Assembly: GCA_905215625.1 (NCBI GenBank) | Contig: CAJMQQ010000003.1 | Location: 1 to 64,000 of the forward strand | Source of the DNA: an uncultured bacterium | GTDB lineage: Bacteria > Bacillota > Clostridia > Lachnospirales > Lachnospiraceae | Length of the DNA stretch: 64,000 nucleotides | Direction: 5' to 3' | Shown here: piece after piece, positions 23,557-33,018 of the stretch | Position numbering within the stretch: the stretch's first letter is position 1 | Layout of the letters: each line of letters starts with the position of its first letter | The notes under the pieces: model-generated | What the model was told of the DNA's origin: nothing | What the model saw: only the letters and a program-made list of their open reading frames with translations | Database searches by the model: none | Translations under genes and position numbers: made by a program

Positions 23557-24042
23557 ATGCAACTAAAATGGATGGGAGAATACCGTGAATTTGTGGAGCA
23601 GATTATCTACCTGTGCAATCGGTCTGCTATTTCATTTTCTACGCCTATGTATTTTAATTCTGATGTAAAAATCACAGCCCACGAGATTCAAATTATTGAG
23701 TATCTTTTAGAAGAACGTGATGAAAAAATGAGCGATGTAGCAAAACGTCTTGGAATTACCAGAGGCGCATTTTCCAACAATGTTTCTAAATTAGTAGAAA
23801 AGGGATGCATTATAAAAGAACACCGAAATGACAATAAAAAAAATTTATACTTAACTGTAACTCCAAAAGGACTTAATACCTATGAGCAGTATTCCAAATG
23901 TGTATATGAACGTTCCTTTTCTCAAATGTTTTCCACCATTAAGGAACTTTCACCAGAAACTCTAGGCCTCTTTCAGAAAGTGCTGAAAGATTTTGCAGAT
24001 TCTCTCCCCATCAGCCAAAAAGCCAGCCCGGACAGCATCTAA
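23557..24042 (+). CDS. MarR family transcriptional regulator
   Basis: A 161-residue winged-helix regulator: HEIQIIEYLLEERDEKMSDVAKRLGITRGAFSNNVSKLVEKGCIIKEHRNDNKKN is the DNA-binding core. GAGGG precedes the start. It lies beside the membrane hydrolase, whose promoter carries MarR-like palindromes, so that gene is its best candidate target. The wing lacks the D-RR motif common in the family (HRNDNKKN instead). Confidence 0.88.
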   Translation: MQLKWMGEYREFVEQIIYLCNRSAISFSTPMYFNSDVKITAHEIQIIEYLLEERDEKMSDVAKRLGITRGAFSNNVSKLVEKGCIIKEHRNDNKKNLYLTVTPKGLNTYEQYSKCVYERSFSQMFSTIKELSPETLGLFQKVLKDFADSLPISQKASPDSI

Positions 24043-24061
24043 TCCTGCTGCCCAGACTGGC
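24015..24061. terminator. Convergent terminator between marR and the DUF1540 gene
   Basis: AAGCCAG (24018-24024) pairs with CTGGCTT (24055-24061), with an inner helix CAGCA/TGCTG. On the minus strand it is followed by TTTTTGG, so it serves best as terminator of the DUF1540 gene. It overlaps the last codons of the plus-strand marR. Confidence 0.65.
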
Positions 24062-24100
24062 TTCTTACTTGTAACTTTGTAACTTCTTATTTTATAAATC

Positions 24101-24415
24101 TCATTTCGCCTTAAAGCTGGTGCACTCGGTCTGGCTGGCGCTGCTTGCCTTACCGCCGCCGATACCGATGTGTTCTGCCGCACAGCGGCGTTCTTCGTTA
24201 TAAATACAGTTTACTGCTTCGCAGTTGACTTCCAGACGGGTTTCCGGTGTCTTAAACAGGTTTTTAAAAGAATCTCCTGTATTTTCATCAAAACTTCCGC
24301 AGCAGGTATCGCATTTGTCTTTTGCCGTCTGTCCTTCTACCACGATCCCCTGCTTGCAGCAGCAGTTTTCTGCATTGTGAATACAACTGGTTACATTACA
24401 ATCTAACTTTGTCAT
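24101..24415 (-). CDS. DUF1540 protein with two Cys-rich repeats
   Basis: A 104-residue protein made of two DUF1540 units: LDCNVTSCIHNAENCCCKQGIVVEG...CDTCCGSF and VNCEAVNCIYNEERRCAAEHIGIGG...TECTSF. The conserved cysteines suggest metal binding; function unknown. Three ATGs occur in a row; the third (24415) is chosen because AAGGAGG lies eight bases before it and family members begin MTKLDCNV. It stands alone between convergent and downstream genes. Confidence 0.85.
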   Translation of the reverse strand: MTKLDCNVTSCIHNAENCCCKQGIVVEGQTAKDKCDTCCGSFDENTGDSFKNLFKTPETRLEVNCEAVNCIYNEERRCAAEHIGIGGGKASSASQTECTSFKAK

Positions 24416-24470
24416 CATCATTTCCTCCTTGCCTACAGGCCTTTTTTTGAATTGACAAAGTTAGTATGTC

Positions 24471-25502
24471 TTAAAAAAATGATTTTATGTACGCCTCGAT
24501 TTTATAAATTGCAATGGTCCAAATCCAGGTCAAAGCAAAGGTCATCAAAAGCATGGTAAAAATTTCCCTGGTGCTTGGCGCAGTTCCAGCAAAGTGTCCG
24601 GTAATCACCTGGGCAGCTACATGGTGGGTCAAAAATACGCCATAACTTACGGCGGCCAGACGGCTGATGCCGCGTTTTAACGCCCCGGTTTTTTCCAGCC
24701 AGACAGAAGTTCCCATCCAGAACAGATAAAAAATCACGCTGAAAATCAAAAAAGACACTTCTCTTCCAAACTGTCCCACTCCATTGGTCATAGGTATAAA
24801 AATCCAGAGAACCACACCTGCCGCGCTGACCGCCCAGATATAGGGAAGCGCATTTGGCTTCATTTCCGAAATCTTCTGACGGGATTCTTCCAGCCAGGCT
24901 CCCAGGACAAAATAAAAAATTCCGGTAATGGGATTCTGCTTAATCTCCATTGGAAACGGATTGGCTGAAAACAGCCACAATGCAGCAAGCAGGGAGACTG
25001 CCAGAAGAATATGCCGGTTTTTCTGATACCATACCCGTAAAAGCGGAAATAATGCATACAGGATAATAATGCTTCCTAAAAACCATTCTCCTACCATGTA
25101 AAAAGTAGGAACCAGATGCGCCAGCCAGCCGTCCAGCCCGATAACAGACCAGAAAATCGCCTTTGTCGGGATAATCCGGTACACTTCCTTCAACTGCCAG
25201 AACACCCAGAAAAAGGCCATGACATAGGTGATCCAGAACAGAGGATAGATACTGAAAAACCGTTTTTTATAAAATTGTTTTAAATTCAGTTTTCCCTCAT
25301 TCTGATACCGGTACATAAGAGCAGCTCCGGAAACCATGAAAAAACAGTAAACTGCAATCATGCCGAAGCTGCCATTGGCGAAGGAATGAAAGTAATCTAC
25401 CGGCTGGGAAATCGCCAGCGGGAAATGGTAGACTACAATCATTACTGCGCAGACTGCCCGAATCACATCCAGGTAAAACAGTCTTTTTTGTTTCATATTC
25501 AT
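24471..25502 (-). CDS. Acyltransferase 3 family membrane protein
   Basis: A 343-residue protein with about ten helices of the acyltransferase-3 (OafA-like) family, which O-acylate surface sugars. Opening RLFYLDVIRAVCAVMIVVYHFPLAIS contains the conserved R-x10-H pair; GEWFLGSIIILYALFPLLR and a C-terminal SYGVFLTHHV also fit. Its ATG shares a base with the thrS stop (TAATG), so it depends on thrS transcription and translation. Acceptor molecule unknown. Confidence 0.88.
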   Translation of the reverse strand: MNMKQKRLFYLDVIRAVCAVMIVVYHFPLAISQPVDYFHSFANGSFGMIAVYCFFMVSGAALMYRYQNEGKLNLKQFYKKRFFSIYPLFWITYVMAFFWVFWQLKEVYRIIPTKAIFWSVIGLDGWLAHLVPTFYMVGEWFLGSIIILYALFPLLRVWYQKNRHILLAVSLLAALWLFSANPFPMEIKQNPITGIFYFVLGAWLEESRQKISEMKPNALPYIWAVSAAGVVLWIFIPMTNGVGQFGREVSFLIFSVIFYLFWMGTSVWLEKTGALKRGISRLAAVSYGVFLTHHVAAQVITGHFAGTAPSTREIFTMLLMTFALTWIWTIAIYKIEAYIKSFF

Positions 25503-27436
25503 TACTTTTCTTCTTTATTCTCTGCCTGACGGATTACTTTAGAGGCAATCTCTTCCTGAATTGCTTCCATAAACTGGCTTAATTCCTTCTGGCCTTCATC
25601 GCCTGCAAAACGGCTTCTTACGGAAACAACGCCCTCTTCCTCTTCCTTCTGGCCTACTACCAGCATATAAGGAATTTTTTCCATCTGAGCGGAACGAATC
25701 TTATATCCAATCTTCTCAGAACGGGTATCTACCTCTGTACGGATGCCAGCGTCATTTAATTTTGCTGCTACAGAGTCAGCATAGTCGATAAATTTATCAG
25801 AAATCGGCAGTACCTTTACCTGAACCGGAGCTAACCAGGTCGGGAATGCACCTGCAAAGTGCTCGATGAGGATTCCGATAAAACGTTCAACAGAACCGAA
25901 TAATACACGGTGAATCATAATCGGACGGTGCTTTTCTCCGTCTGCTCCCATGTATTCCAGTTCGAATCTCTGAGGAAGCTGGAAGTCTAACTGGATGGTA
26001 CCGCACTGCCAGGTTCTTCCGATGGAGTCTTCCAGATGGAAGTCAATCTTAGGACCATAGAATGCGCCGTCGCCTTCATTTACTACATACGGAAGTCCCA
26101 GTTCGTCTAACGCGCTTCTTAAGCCTTCGGTTGCAGTCTCCCAGTCTTCATCGCTTCCCATTGAGTCTTCCGGTCTGGTAGACAGTTCTACGTGATACTT
26201 AAATCCTAACAGAGAGTATACGTCGTTAATCAGGTTTGCAACTCTCTTAATCTCGTCCTTAATCTGATCCGGAGTCATAAAAATATGGGCATCATCCTGG
26301 GTAAAGCAGCGGACTCTCATCAGACCATGAAGCTGACCGGATTTCTCGTGACGGTGAACCAGACCCAGTTCGCCTAAACGAAGAGGCAGATCTCTATAGG
26401 AACGAGGCTCAGAAGCATATACCAGAATACCACCCGGGCAGTTCATCGGCTTTACAGCATAATCTTCTTCATCAATGACAGTGGTATACATATTGTTTTT
26501 GTAATGTGCCCAGTGTCCGGAAGTCTCCCATAAGCTTCTGTTTAAAATAATCGGGGTGGCAATTTCTACATAACCGGCTTTTTTGTGGATCTCTCTCCAG
26601 TAGTCTAACAGGGTATTCTTTAATGCCATGCCCTTTGGAAGGAAGAATGGGAAGCCTGGTCCTGCTTCATGCATCATAAATAAGCCCAGTTCCTTGCCCA
26701 GCTTTCTATGATCACGCTTTTTAGCCTCTTCCATCATGGTAATGTAAGCTTCCAGTTCTGCCTTCTTGCCAAATGCAGTACCGTAGAAACGGGTCAGCAT
26801 CTTATTCTTCTCGCTGCCTCTCCAGTAAGCGCCAGCCAGATTCATTAACTTATAGGCCTTTCCTAAGTCCTTGGTATTCATTAAATGGGGGCCTGCGCAC
26901 AGATCTACAAACTCACCCTGCTCGTAGAAGCTGATTTCTTCGCCTTCTGGTAAGTCTTCAATCAGTTCTACCTTATATGGCTCCTGACGTTCTTTCATAA
27001 ATGCAATGGCTTCTTCTCTCGGCAGAGTAAAACGCTTGATTGGGAATGCTTCTTTTACAATCTTCTTCATCTCTGCTTCGATCTTTTCCATATCTTCTGC
27101 AGTAAAGGTGGTCTCCGGGTCTACGTCGTAGTAGAAACCATCTGCAATAGACGGGCCGATTGCCAGCTTGGTTGCCGGATATAAACGCTTGATTGCCTGG
27201 GCCAGTACATGGCTGGCAGAATGGCGCAGCGCTGCCAGACCTTCCGGATCGCTGGAAGTGCAGATGCTTAATGTGCAGTCTTTATCCAGTACCGTACGGA
27301 GATCAGCGGTCTCCCCGTCTACAACGCCGACACAGGCTACTCTTGCCAGTCCTTCGCTAATATCTTTTGCAATGTCGATAATGGACATTGGCTGTGCGTA
27401 CTCTTTTACAGAGCCGTCTTTTAATGTAATCTTCAT
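25502..27436 (-). CDS. thrS: Threonine--tRNA ligase
   Basis: Charges tRNA-Thr. The 644 residues show the TGS domain (MKITLKDGSVKEYAQPMSIIDIAKDIS), the editing domain with HSASHVLAQAIKRLYP and the CAGPH motif, the class II core (KPMNCPGG, RVRCFTQDDAHIF, RPIMIHRVLFGSVERFIGILIEH) and the anticodon-binding domain (VLPISDKFIDYADSVAAKL). The ATG at 27436 is chosen because AAAGGAG precedes it and the TGS domain starts there; the ORF can be extended eight codons upstream. Controlled by a T-box leader. Confidence 0.97.
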   Translation of the reverse strand: MKITLKDGSVKEYAQPMSIIDIAKDISEGLARVACVGVVDGETADLRTVLDKDCTLSICTSSDPEGLAALRHSASHVLAQAIKRLYPATKLAIGPSIADGFYYDVDPETTFTAEDMEKIEAEMKKIVKEAFPIKRFTLPREEAIAFMKERQEPYKVELIEDLPEGEEISFYEQGEFVDLCAGPHLMNTKDLGKAYKLMNLAGAYWRGSEKNKMLTRFYGTAFGKKAELEAYITMMEEAKKRDHRKLGKELGLFMMHEAGPGFPFFLPKGMALKNTLLDYWREIHKKAGYVEIATPIILNRSLWETSGHWAHYKNNMYTTVIDEEDYAVKPMNCPGGILVYASEPRSYRDLPLRLGELGLVHRHEKSGQLHGLMRVRCFTQDDAHIFMTPDQIKDEIKRVANLINDVYSLLGFKYHVELSTRPEDSMGSDEDWETATEGLRSALDELGLPYVVNEGDGAFYGPKIDFHLEDSIGRTWQCGTIQLDFQLPQRFELEYMGADGEKHRPIMIHRVLFGSVERFIGILIEHFAGAFPTWLAPVQVKVLPISDKFIDYADSVAAKLNDAGIRTEVDTRSEKIGYKIRSAQMEKIPYMLVVGQKEEEEGVVSVRSRFAGDEGQKELSQFMEAIQEEIASKVIRQAENKEEK

Positions 27437-27756
27437 GGTAATCTCTCCTTTTGACAGCATCAGATCGGAACATTTTTTATGTCACAGGACGCAATCTCCT
27501 ACGAAATAAAAAATCCCTTGCTGTACCAAACAGTACAGCAAGGGACGATTGTACAATCGCGGTTCCACCCTTTTTGAATGAGTCTCTGACTCAAACCTCT
27601 TATGTCCTGATGATAACGGAATCACCGTTCCCGATTAGGGGACACTCCGGGGTGGTCTTGGGGAGTCCTCTGTGCAGGATACTCACACCATCTGTATCCC
27701 TCTCTGAACACTTAGATTCCTTACTCTTCCCATCTGCGTGTTAATCTATTCTGATA
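27437..27756 (-). promoter_or_regulatory. T-box riboswitch of thrS
   Basis: The minus strand carries the canonical T-box AGGGTGGAACCGCGA (27557-27571). It is followed by an antiterminator/terminator region in which TCCCTTGCTGTAC pairs with GTACAGCAAGGGA (27514-27526 with 27533-27545), ending in a T-rich run. Upstream stem I sequence runs to about 27756. An ACC threonine codon followed by A (27654-27656) is a plausible specifier. Uncharged tRNA-Thr would stabilise the antiterminator and switch thrS on. The T-box and terminator are seen; the specifier assignment is less sure. Confidence 0.92.
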
Positions 27757-27762
27757 ATCCTC

Positions 27763-27790
27763 ATTATAGCATGGAAGTCAAAATTGTCAA
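27763..27790 (-). promoter_or_regulatory. Promoter of the thrS T-box transcript
   Basis: Minus-strand TTGACA (27785-27790), 16-bp spacer, TATAAT (27763-27768): both boxes perfect. It begins two bases after the stop codon of the wall-binding protein gene. Confidence 0.88.
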
Positions 27791-27792
27791 GA

Positions 27793-29058
27793 TTAATCTT
27801 CCTGTACGATTTCGATATTGTAGCCTTCGCCCTGAGCCTTGGTAATCTTATATTTTACGCCGTCGCCATCACGAACGGTACCGCTGGTCTTAACCTTTCC
27901 GGCTTCATTTACCATATACTGAGCCCCGTCAACTTCCACAATCTGGTATTTCATGCCTTCTTCTGCGTGAACCAGAGCGCCTTCCTCATACAGGTATCCA
28001 TTCTTAACGCCGGTTACGCCATCGCCTTTTGAACCTAAAGAACCGCTGGATGTAAAGTAGAACACTTCATTATCGTGGTTTTCGTCATTTACAACTACAC
28101 GGCCAGTCTTCATCGCACCGCTTTCGTCAAAGTAGAACTTTCTTCCGTCGTTCAGTTCCAGCAGTCCGGTATACATCCGTCCGTCTCTGCGGAAACAGTA
28201 GGTTTTGCTGTTGATGCTTGCCAAAGCGTAATAGTCATTTAATTTTTTGCCCTTATACTCGGTACTGTAAGCACGGCCATTGAAGAAATAATACCAGCCG
28301 TCTTCACTGTTGTCTGCATTGGTTAAATATTTCCAGCCATTGGCTCCGGTTCCGTCTTCACCGTGATATCTTAAGTCCGCCGCTCCGCTTACATCGCTGA
28401 ATTTTGAAGAGGTATAGCGATCGTTGTCAATCCATCCGGTTAACATCCGTCCTTCGCTGTCAAATACATACGTCTCGCCATTGATTTTCTGTTCTCTGGA
28501 AACAGACATCTGGCCGGTAGATGAGAAGTAATACCACTCCGGCTCGCTCCAGCTGTCGTAATCATCGGTTGGAGTAATGTATTCCCAGCCGGTAGCCATA
28601 GCGCCGCTGCTCTTAAAGTAATAATTCCTTCCGTTAACATCCTGCCATCCGGTCTTCATATGGTTGCCTTCAAAGTAGTATTTCTGACCGTTGATGGTTC
28701 TTAAACCGTCACTTACTGCCTTGCCGCTGTCTGTAAAGTAATACCATACCGTGCCGCTGCCATCCCAGTCATCATTGGGAAGTTCTTTCCACGCATTGGT
28801 AACCATGGCGCCAGCTTCATTTACATAATAGGTATCATCAATTAACTGATTTACTGTCATGTTGCCATAGCTGTCTAAATAAAACCAGTTGTCTCCGCTC
28901 TTTCTCCATGCATCGGTAGCCTTGCTGCCGTCATTTTCCAGATAGCACCACTGTCCGTTGGACTGCTGGGACCAGCCTGCTGCAAATACGCTCATCGCTG
29001 CTGCGGAACTTAATAAAAACGCTCCTACCATAGATGCTAATACCTGTCTCTTTTTCAT
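27793..29058 (-). CDS. Secreted cell-wall-binding repeat protein
   Basis: A 421-residue exported protein. Signal peptide MKKRQVLASMVGAFLLSSAAAMSVFAA is followed almost entirely by Trp/Tyr/Gly-rich choline-binding-type (CW_binding_1) repeats such as NWFYLDSYGNM, WYYFTDSGKAV, KYYFEGNHMKTGW and NYYFKSSGAMATGW, about a dozen in all. No catalytic domain is seen, so it may be a wall-anchored structural or adhesive protein. The start is the ATG seven bases after AAAGGAGG. It is transcribed separately from thrS. Confidence 0.87.
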   Translation of the reverse strand: MKKRQVLASMVGAFLLSSAAAMSVFAAGWSQQSNGQWCYLENDGSKATDAWRKSGDNWFYLDSYGNMTVNQLIDDTYYVNEAGAMVTNAWKELPNDDWDGSGTVWYYFTDSGKAVSDGLRTINGQKYYFEGNHMKTGWQDVNGRNYYFKSSGAMATGWEYITPTDDYDSWSEPEWYYFSSTGQMSVSREQKINGETYVFDSEGRMLTGWIDNDRYTSSKFSDVSGAADLRYHGEDGTGANGWKYLTNADNSEDGWYYFFNGRAYSTEYKGKKLNDYYALASINSKTYCFRRDGRMYTGLLELNDGRKFYFDESGAMKTGRVVVNDENHDNEVFYFTSSGSLGSKGDGVTGVKNGYLYEEGALVHAEEGMKYQIVEVDGAQYMVNEAGKVKTSGTVRDGDGVKYKITKAQGEGYNIEIVQED

Positions 29059-29199
29059 AAAAAAACCTCCTTTACCCATTCACTTTATACAAATTTACAA
29101 TGTATTTTTATTTTTCCTTTCTTGTGTATTAACTATAGCACAAATTTCCAGAATAATCTTAAAATAATTCTTACGAAATGTTGTCAATTTTGTCAGATT

Positions 29200-31422
29200 C
29201 TAATGATTATCTAAATTTAACTTGGCAAATGCATCTGCAAACGGGGAATTAACTGCCTTTTCTGCCTCTTTTCTCTGCCCGTTGAGGTACTTGGCCACAT
29301 CTTTTCTGGATACTCCAGCTCCTTCTTTTTTACGGCGTTCGGTAAAGGAGGATAATTTTTCTTTGTAACCGCATTTGCATACAAAGATCTTTGCATCACC
29401 GTTTCCCCGGAGTTCCATTTTTTTGTGGCATTTTGGACAGCGGGCATTTGAGGTTCTTGCAACCGTCTCCCGATACCCGCATTCCCTGTCCTGGCACACC
29501 AGCATTTCACTGTTTTTCCCTTTTACGGACAGCAGGCGTTTTCCGCAGACCGGACATTTTTTATTAGTCAGATTATCATGGCGGAAGCTTCCTTCTCCGG
29601 TTTTAATTTCTTCAATCAGGGTATTGGTATAGTTTTTTATGTCTTCCATAAAAGCATTCCGCTTTTCCCTGCCGTCTGCAATGGCAGTCAGCCGGCTTTC
29701 CCATCTGGCAGTCAGCTCCGGAGTGCGCAGTTCTTCCGGAACCAGTTCTAAAAGCTGTTTTGCCTTCTGGGTCAGATGAATTTCCTGCCCCTTCTTTTCC
29801 AGCAAAAAGGAATGAAACAGTTTTTCAATAATATCTGCCCTGGTGGCAACAGTTCCCAGACCGCCAGTTTCTCCCAGGGTCTTTGCCATTGCTTTTTTCT
29901 CCTCCTCATCTGCTGTCTCCATGTAGGCAGACGGATTTTCCATGGCAGAAAGCAGAGTTGCTTCTGTAAAATAGGGCGGCGGCGTTGTCTTTCCTTCTGT
30001 TATTGAAAGATTTTCCTGACCAGAGGCTTCTAACGTATCTCCTTTTACCAGTTGTTCCAGTTCTGCCAGATTTCTGTCAGGATCTCCGTCTCTTTCCGGC
30101 AAAAAAAGCGGTTCTTCTTCATACGCTTCTTTCCAGCCTTTTTGAATCTCTCGTTTTCCAGAAGCCGTAAATATCTCCCCTTCGACTGCAGCAGTAATGT
30201 TTATTTCTTCGTATTCGCAGTCTGGATGCAGGACAGCCAGGAACCGGCGCACCACCAGATCGTAAATTCTTCTCTCATCAATCGTCATATGGTCTAACTG
30301 GACAAATTGTTCCGTTGGAATAATCGCATGGTGATCCGATACCTTTCCGTTATTGATATAACCGGCTTTTTCACTTTGGGGTTGACCAGCCAGACGACCG
30401 GCCAGTTTCCGGTAAGGCCCTACTGCACAGGCTTTTAAACGTTCCCTAATAGTTGGAAGAATATCGCTGCTTAAATATCTGGAATCTGTTCTGGGATAAG
30501 TCAGTACCTTATGGTTTTCATACAGACGCTGGCAGATATTTAAGGTTTCTTTTGCTGAATACTGGTACTTTCGGTTGGCTTCTCTTTGAAGTTCGGTCAA
30601 ATCATATAACAAAGGAGCCGGAACGGTTTTCCGGTTTTTCCGAATTTCCCTGATAATCGCATTTTTTCCCTTTAATTCTGCAAGAAGGCGTTCCGCCCTC
30701 TTTTTATCAAAGGTACGTCTGCTTTTGCTTTCTCCATCCTGCCAGACAAAGGACAGGCCGGCAAATTTTCCTTTCAGTCCATAATAGGACTGGGGTTTAA
30801 ACTCTTTGATTTCCTTCTCTCTCTTTGCAATGATTGCCAGTGTCGGAGTCTGGACACGGCCGCAGGAAAGCTGGGCATTGTACTTACAAGTCAGCGCTCT
30901 GGTCGCATTGATTCCCACCAGCCAGTCTGCCTCTGCCCTGCACATTGCCGCATCCCGCAGATTATCGTACTCCCTGCTGTCCTTTAACTGTGCAAAACCT
31001 TCCCAGATTGCCTTATCCGTAACCGAAGAAATCCACAATCTTCTGGCCGGCTTTCTGCATCCGGTCTTTTCTAAAATCAACCGTGCTACCAGTTCTCCCT
31101 CTCTTCCGGCATCTGTGGCAATCACAATCTGGTCTATGTCCTTCCGGAACAGCTGGTTTTTTACTGCCCGGAATTGTTTTCCAGTCTGACGGATAACGGT
31201 AAGCTTAAAGGGGGATGGAATCATGGGAAGTACCTCCATCTTCCACTCTTTGTAATCGTCGCTGTACTCCTCCGGATCGGCCAGTTCTACCAGATGGCCC
31301 AATCCCCAGGTAACCACGTAATCCTTTCCCTCAATGGCGCCGTCTATCTGCCTGGTGCATCCCAGCACTCTGGCAATATCTCTTCCAACCGAAGGTTTTT
31401 CCGCTAATACAAGTGTTTTCAT
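29200..31422 (-). CDS. topB: DNA topoisomerase III (type IA)
   Basis: A 740-residue type IA topoisomerase that relaxes or decatenates DNA by single-strand passage. TOPRIM motifs VLAEKPSVGRDIARVLG and ATDAGREGELVARLI, active-site Tyr in LTYPRTDSRYL, and two C-terminal zinc ribbons (CPVCGKRLL...C and CPKCHKKMEL...CKCGY). The ATG at 31422 with AAAGGA upstream fits the family start; the frame stays open a further 91 codons upstream with unrelated sequence that covers the neighbouring terminator, so that extension is rejected. Confidence 0.95.
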   Translation of the reverse strand: MKTLVLAEKPSVGRDIARVLGCTRQIDGAIEGKDYVVTWGLGHLVELADPEEYSDDYKEWKMEVLPMIPSPFKLTVIRQTGKQFRAVKNQLFRKDIDQIVIATDAGREGELVARLILEKTGCRKPARRLWISSVTDKAIWEGFAQLKDSREYDNLRDAAMCRAEADWLVGINATRALTCKYNAQLSCGRVQTPTLAIIAKREKEIKEFKPQSYYGLKGKFAGLSFVWQDGESKSRRTFDKKRAERLLAELKGKNAIIREIRKNRKTVPAPLLYDLTELQREANRKYQYSAKETLNICQRLYENHKVLTYPRTDSRYLSSDILPTIRERLKACAVGPYRKLAGRLAGQPQSEKAGYINNGKVSDHHAIIPTEQFVQLDHMTIDERRIYDLVVRRFLAVLHPDCEYEEINITAAVEGEIFTASGKREIQKGWKEAYEEEPLFLPERDGDPDRNLAELEQLVKGDTLEASGQENLSITEGKTTPPPYFTEATLLSAMENPSAYMETADEEEKKAMAKTLGETGGLGTVATRADIIEKLFHSFLLEKKGQEIHLTQKAKQLLELVPEELRTPELTARWESRLTAIADGREKRNAFMEDIKNYTNTLIEEIKTGEGSFRHDNLTNKKCPVCGKRLLSVKGKNSEMLVCQDRECGYRETVARTSNARCPKCHKKMELRGNGDAKIFVCKCGYKEKLSSFTERRKKEGAGVSRKDVAKYLNGQRKEAEKAVNSPFADAFAKLNLDNH

Positions 31423-31459
31423 ATAGAATCCTTTCATTTCACTTTCTCTAATTATAATT

Positions 31460-31505
31460 AAAAAACGCCTCTGCTCCAGCCGCATTTCAGCTGCAAAGCA
31501 GAGGC
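31460..31505 (-). terminator. Terminator of the purine permease gene
   Basis: On the minus strand GCCTCTGC (31498-31505) pairs with GCAGAGGC (31467-31474), followed by a T-run (31460-31465). Confidence 0.85.
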
Positions 31506-31517
31506 ATTTTTCTAGCA

Positions 31518-32891
31518 TTAAATCAGAACATACTTCAATACAAACAGAATTGCCAGAATGTACATCAGCACGCTGATCTTCTTTTCTTTTGCTTTTCCGG
31601 AAATCAGATTGATTGCTACATAGGAAATTACGCCCATTGCGATTCCCTCGGAAATGCTGTACATAAATGGCATTGCAATAATGGCAATGAAGCATGGGAT
31701 TGCTTCGGTGTAGTCGCTGAAGTCAATCTTTACAATCGAGGTCAGCATCATAAATCCTACGATTACCAGGGCTGGAGCCGTTGCAAAGGATGGAATTGCG
31801 AGGAAAATCGGAGACAGGAACAGGGATACTAAAAACAGCAGAGCGGTTACCAGGCTGGTAAGTCCGGTACGGCCGCCTACAGATACGCCTGCGGAACTTT
31901 CTACGAAAGTTGTGGTAGTAGAAGTTCCTAAAACAGCTCCTACAGAAGTTCCCACTGCATCTGCTAACAGGGCGCCGCGGATTCTTGGAAGCTGTCCGTT
32001 TTTATCTAACATATCTGCTTTGGAAGCTACGCCGATTAAGGTTCCTAAGGTATCAAACATATCTACAAACAGGAATGCAAACATGATAATCAGGAAGTCG
32101 CCGGAAAATACCAGGGCAAAATCCATCTGCATAAAGGTTGGCATAACGCTTGGAACAGAGATTCCGTTGGAAAAATCTGGAAGCAGGCTGAACCAGGCGG
32201 TTCCGTCCGGCACGTAGATTCCTAAGAACTGGCAGATAATTCCCAGTACCCAGGTAATCAAAATTCCCCATAAAATATTGCCTTTTACATTTTTTGCAAG
32301 AAGAACTGCGGTAATGATAATACCGATTAATGCAAGCAGTACGGTAATTCCTTCTGTCTGGAAGGTACCGGCGTCCAGGGAACCTCTGAAGGAAAACATT
32401 CCTAACAGGGTGGAATCGTTATTTACTACGATTTTTGCATTCTGCAGACCGATAAAGGTAATGAACAAGCCAATACCAACGGATACTGCGTGTTTTAAGT
32501 TCATTGGGATGGCATTAAAGATTGCCTCTCTTACTTTCGTTAAAGAGAGCAGAATAAAAATCAGGCCTTCTACAAATACGGCTGCCAGCGCCATCTGCCA
32601 GGTATATCCCATTCCCAGCACAACGGTGTACGCAAAGTACGCATTTAATCCCATTCCAGGAGCCAGTGCAAAAGGATAATTAGACATCAGAGCCATCAGA
32701 CAGGTTGCAATAAAGGATGCCAGAACCGTTGCCGTAAAGACCGCGCCCCTGTCCATGCCGGATGCCGACAAGATGTTGGGGTTTACCGCCAGAATGTAAG
32801 CCATGGTCATAAAGGTGGTGATACCCGCCAGAACCTCTGTCTTTACATCTGTATGGTTTTCCTTCAGATGAAACAGTTTCTCCAGATTCAT
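31518..32891 (-). CDS. NCS2 family purine (adenine/guanine/hypoxanthine) permease
   Basis: A 457-residue transporter of the AzgA/PbuG branch of NCS2, importing purine bases by H+ symport. Family segments: TEVLAGITTFMTMAYILAVNP, APGMGLNAYFAYTVV and ADAVGTSVGAVLGTSTTTTFVESSAGVSVGGRTGLTSL. GGAGG precedes the start. Its leader (32892-32979) holds only short hairpins and does not match a purine riboswitch. Exact base preference unknown. Confidence 0.93.
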   Translation of the reverse strand: MNLEKLFHLKENHTDVKTEVLAGITTFMTMAYILAVNPNILSASGMDRGAVFTATVLASFIATCLMALMSNYPFALAPGMGLNAYFAYTVVLGMGYTWQMALAAVFVEGLIFILLSLTKVREAIFNAIPMNLKHAVSVGIGLFITFIGLQNAKIVVNNDSTLLGMFSFRGSLDAGTFQTEGITVLLALIGIIITAVLLAKNVKGNILWGILITWVLGIICQFLGIYVPDGTAWFSLLPDFSNGISVPSVMPTFMQMDFALVFSGDFLIIMFAFLFVDMFDTLGTLIGVASKADMLDKNGQLPRIRGALLADAVGTSVGAVLGTSTTTTFVESSAGVSVGGRTGLTSLVTALLFLVSLFLSPIFLAIPSFATAPALVIVGFMMLTSIVKIDFSDYTEAIPCFIAIIAMPFMYSISEGIAMGVISYVAINLISGKAKEKKISVLMYILAILFVLKYVLI

Positions 32892-32979
32892 TATTTTTTC
32901 CTCCTACCATTGTAAAATCCGGTTTTAAATTGCTGCCGGACTTGTCAGTTTCAGACGCTGATAAAACGCCTACTCTCCT

Positions 32980-33008
32980 ACTATAGTCAATCTTTTCTGG
33001 AAAAACAA
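32980..33008 (-). promoter_or_regulatory. Probable promoter of the purine permease gene
   Basis: Minus-strand -35 TTGTTT (33003-33008), 17-bp spacer, -10 TATAGT (32980-32985). The ~90-base leader contains TCCGG/CCGGA followed by TTTT, a weak attenuator-like hairpin. Confidence 0.5.
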
Positions 33009-33018
33009 GTCCTTATTG

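Noticed and set aside
31423..31695. 91-codon N-terminal extension of topB
   Set aside because: Covers the permease terminator and part of its coding end; sequence unlike topoisomerases, and a proper ATG with ribosome site exists at 31422.
32892..32979. Purine riboswitch upstream of the NCS2 permease
   Set aside because: The conserved purine-aptamer loops are not present; only short unrelated hairpins are visible.
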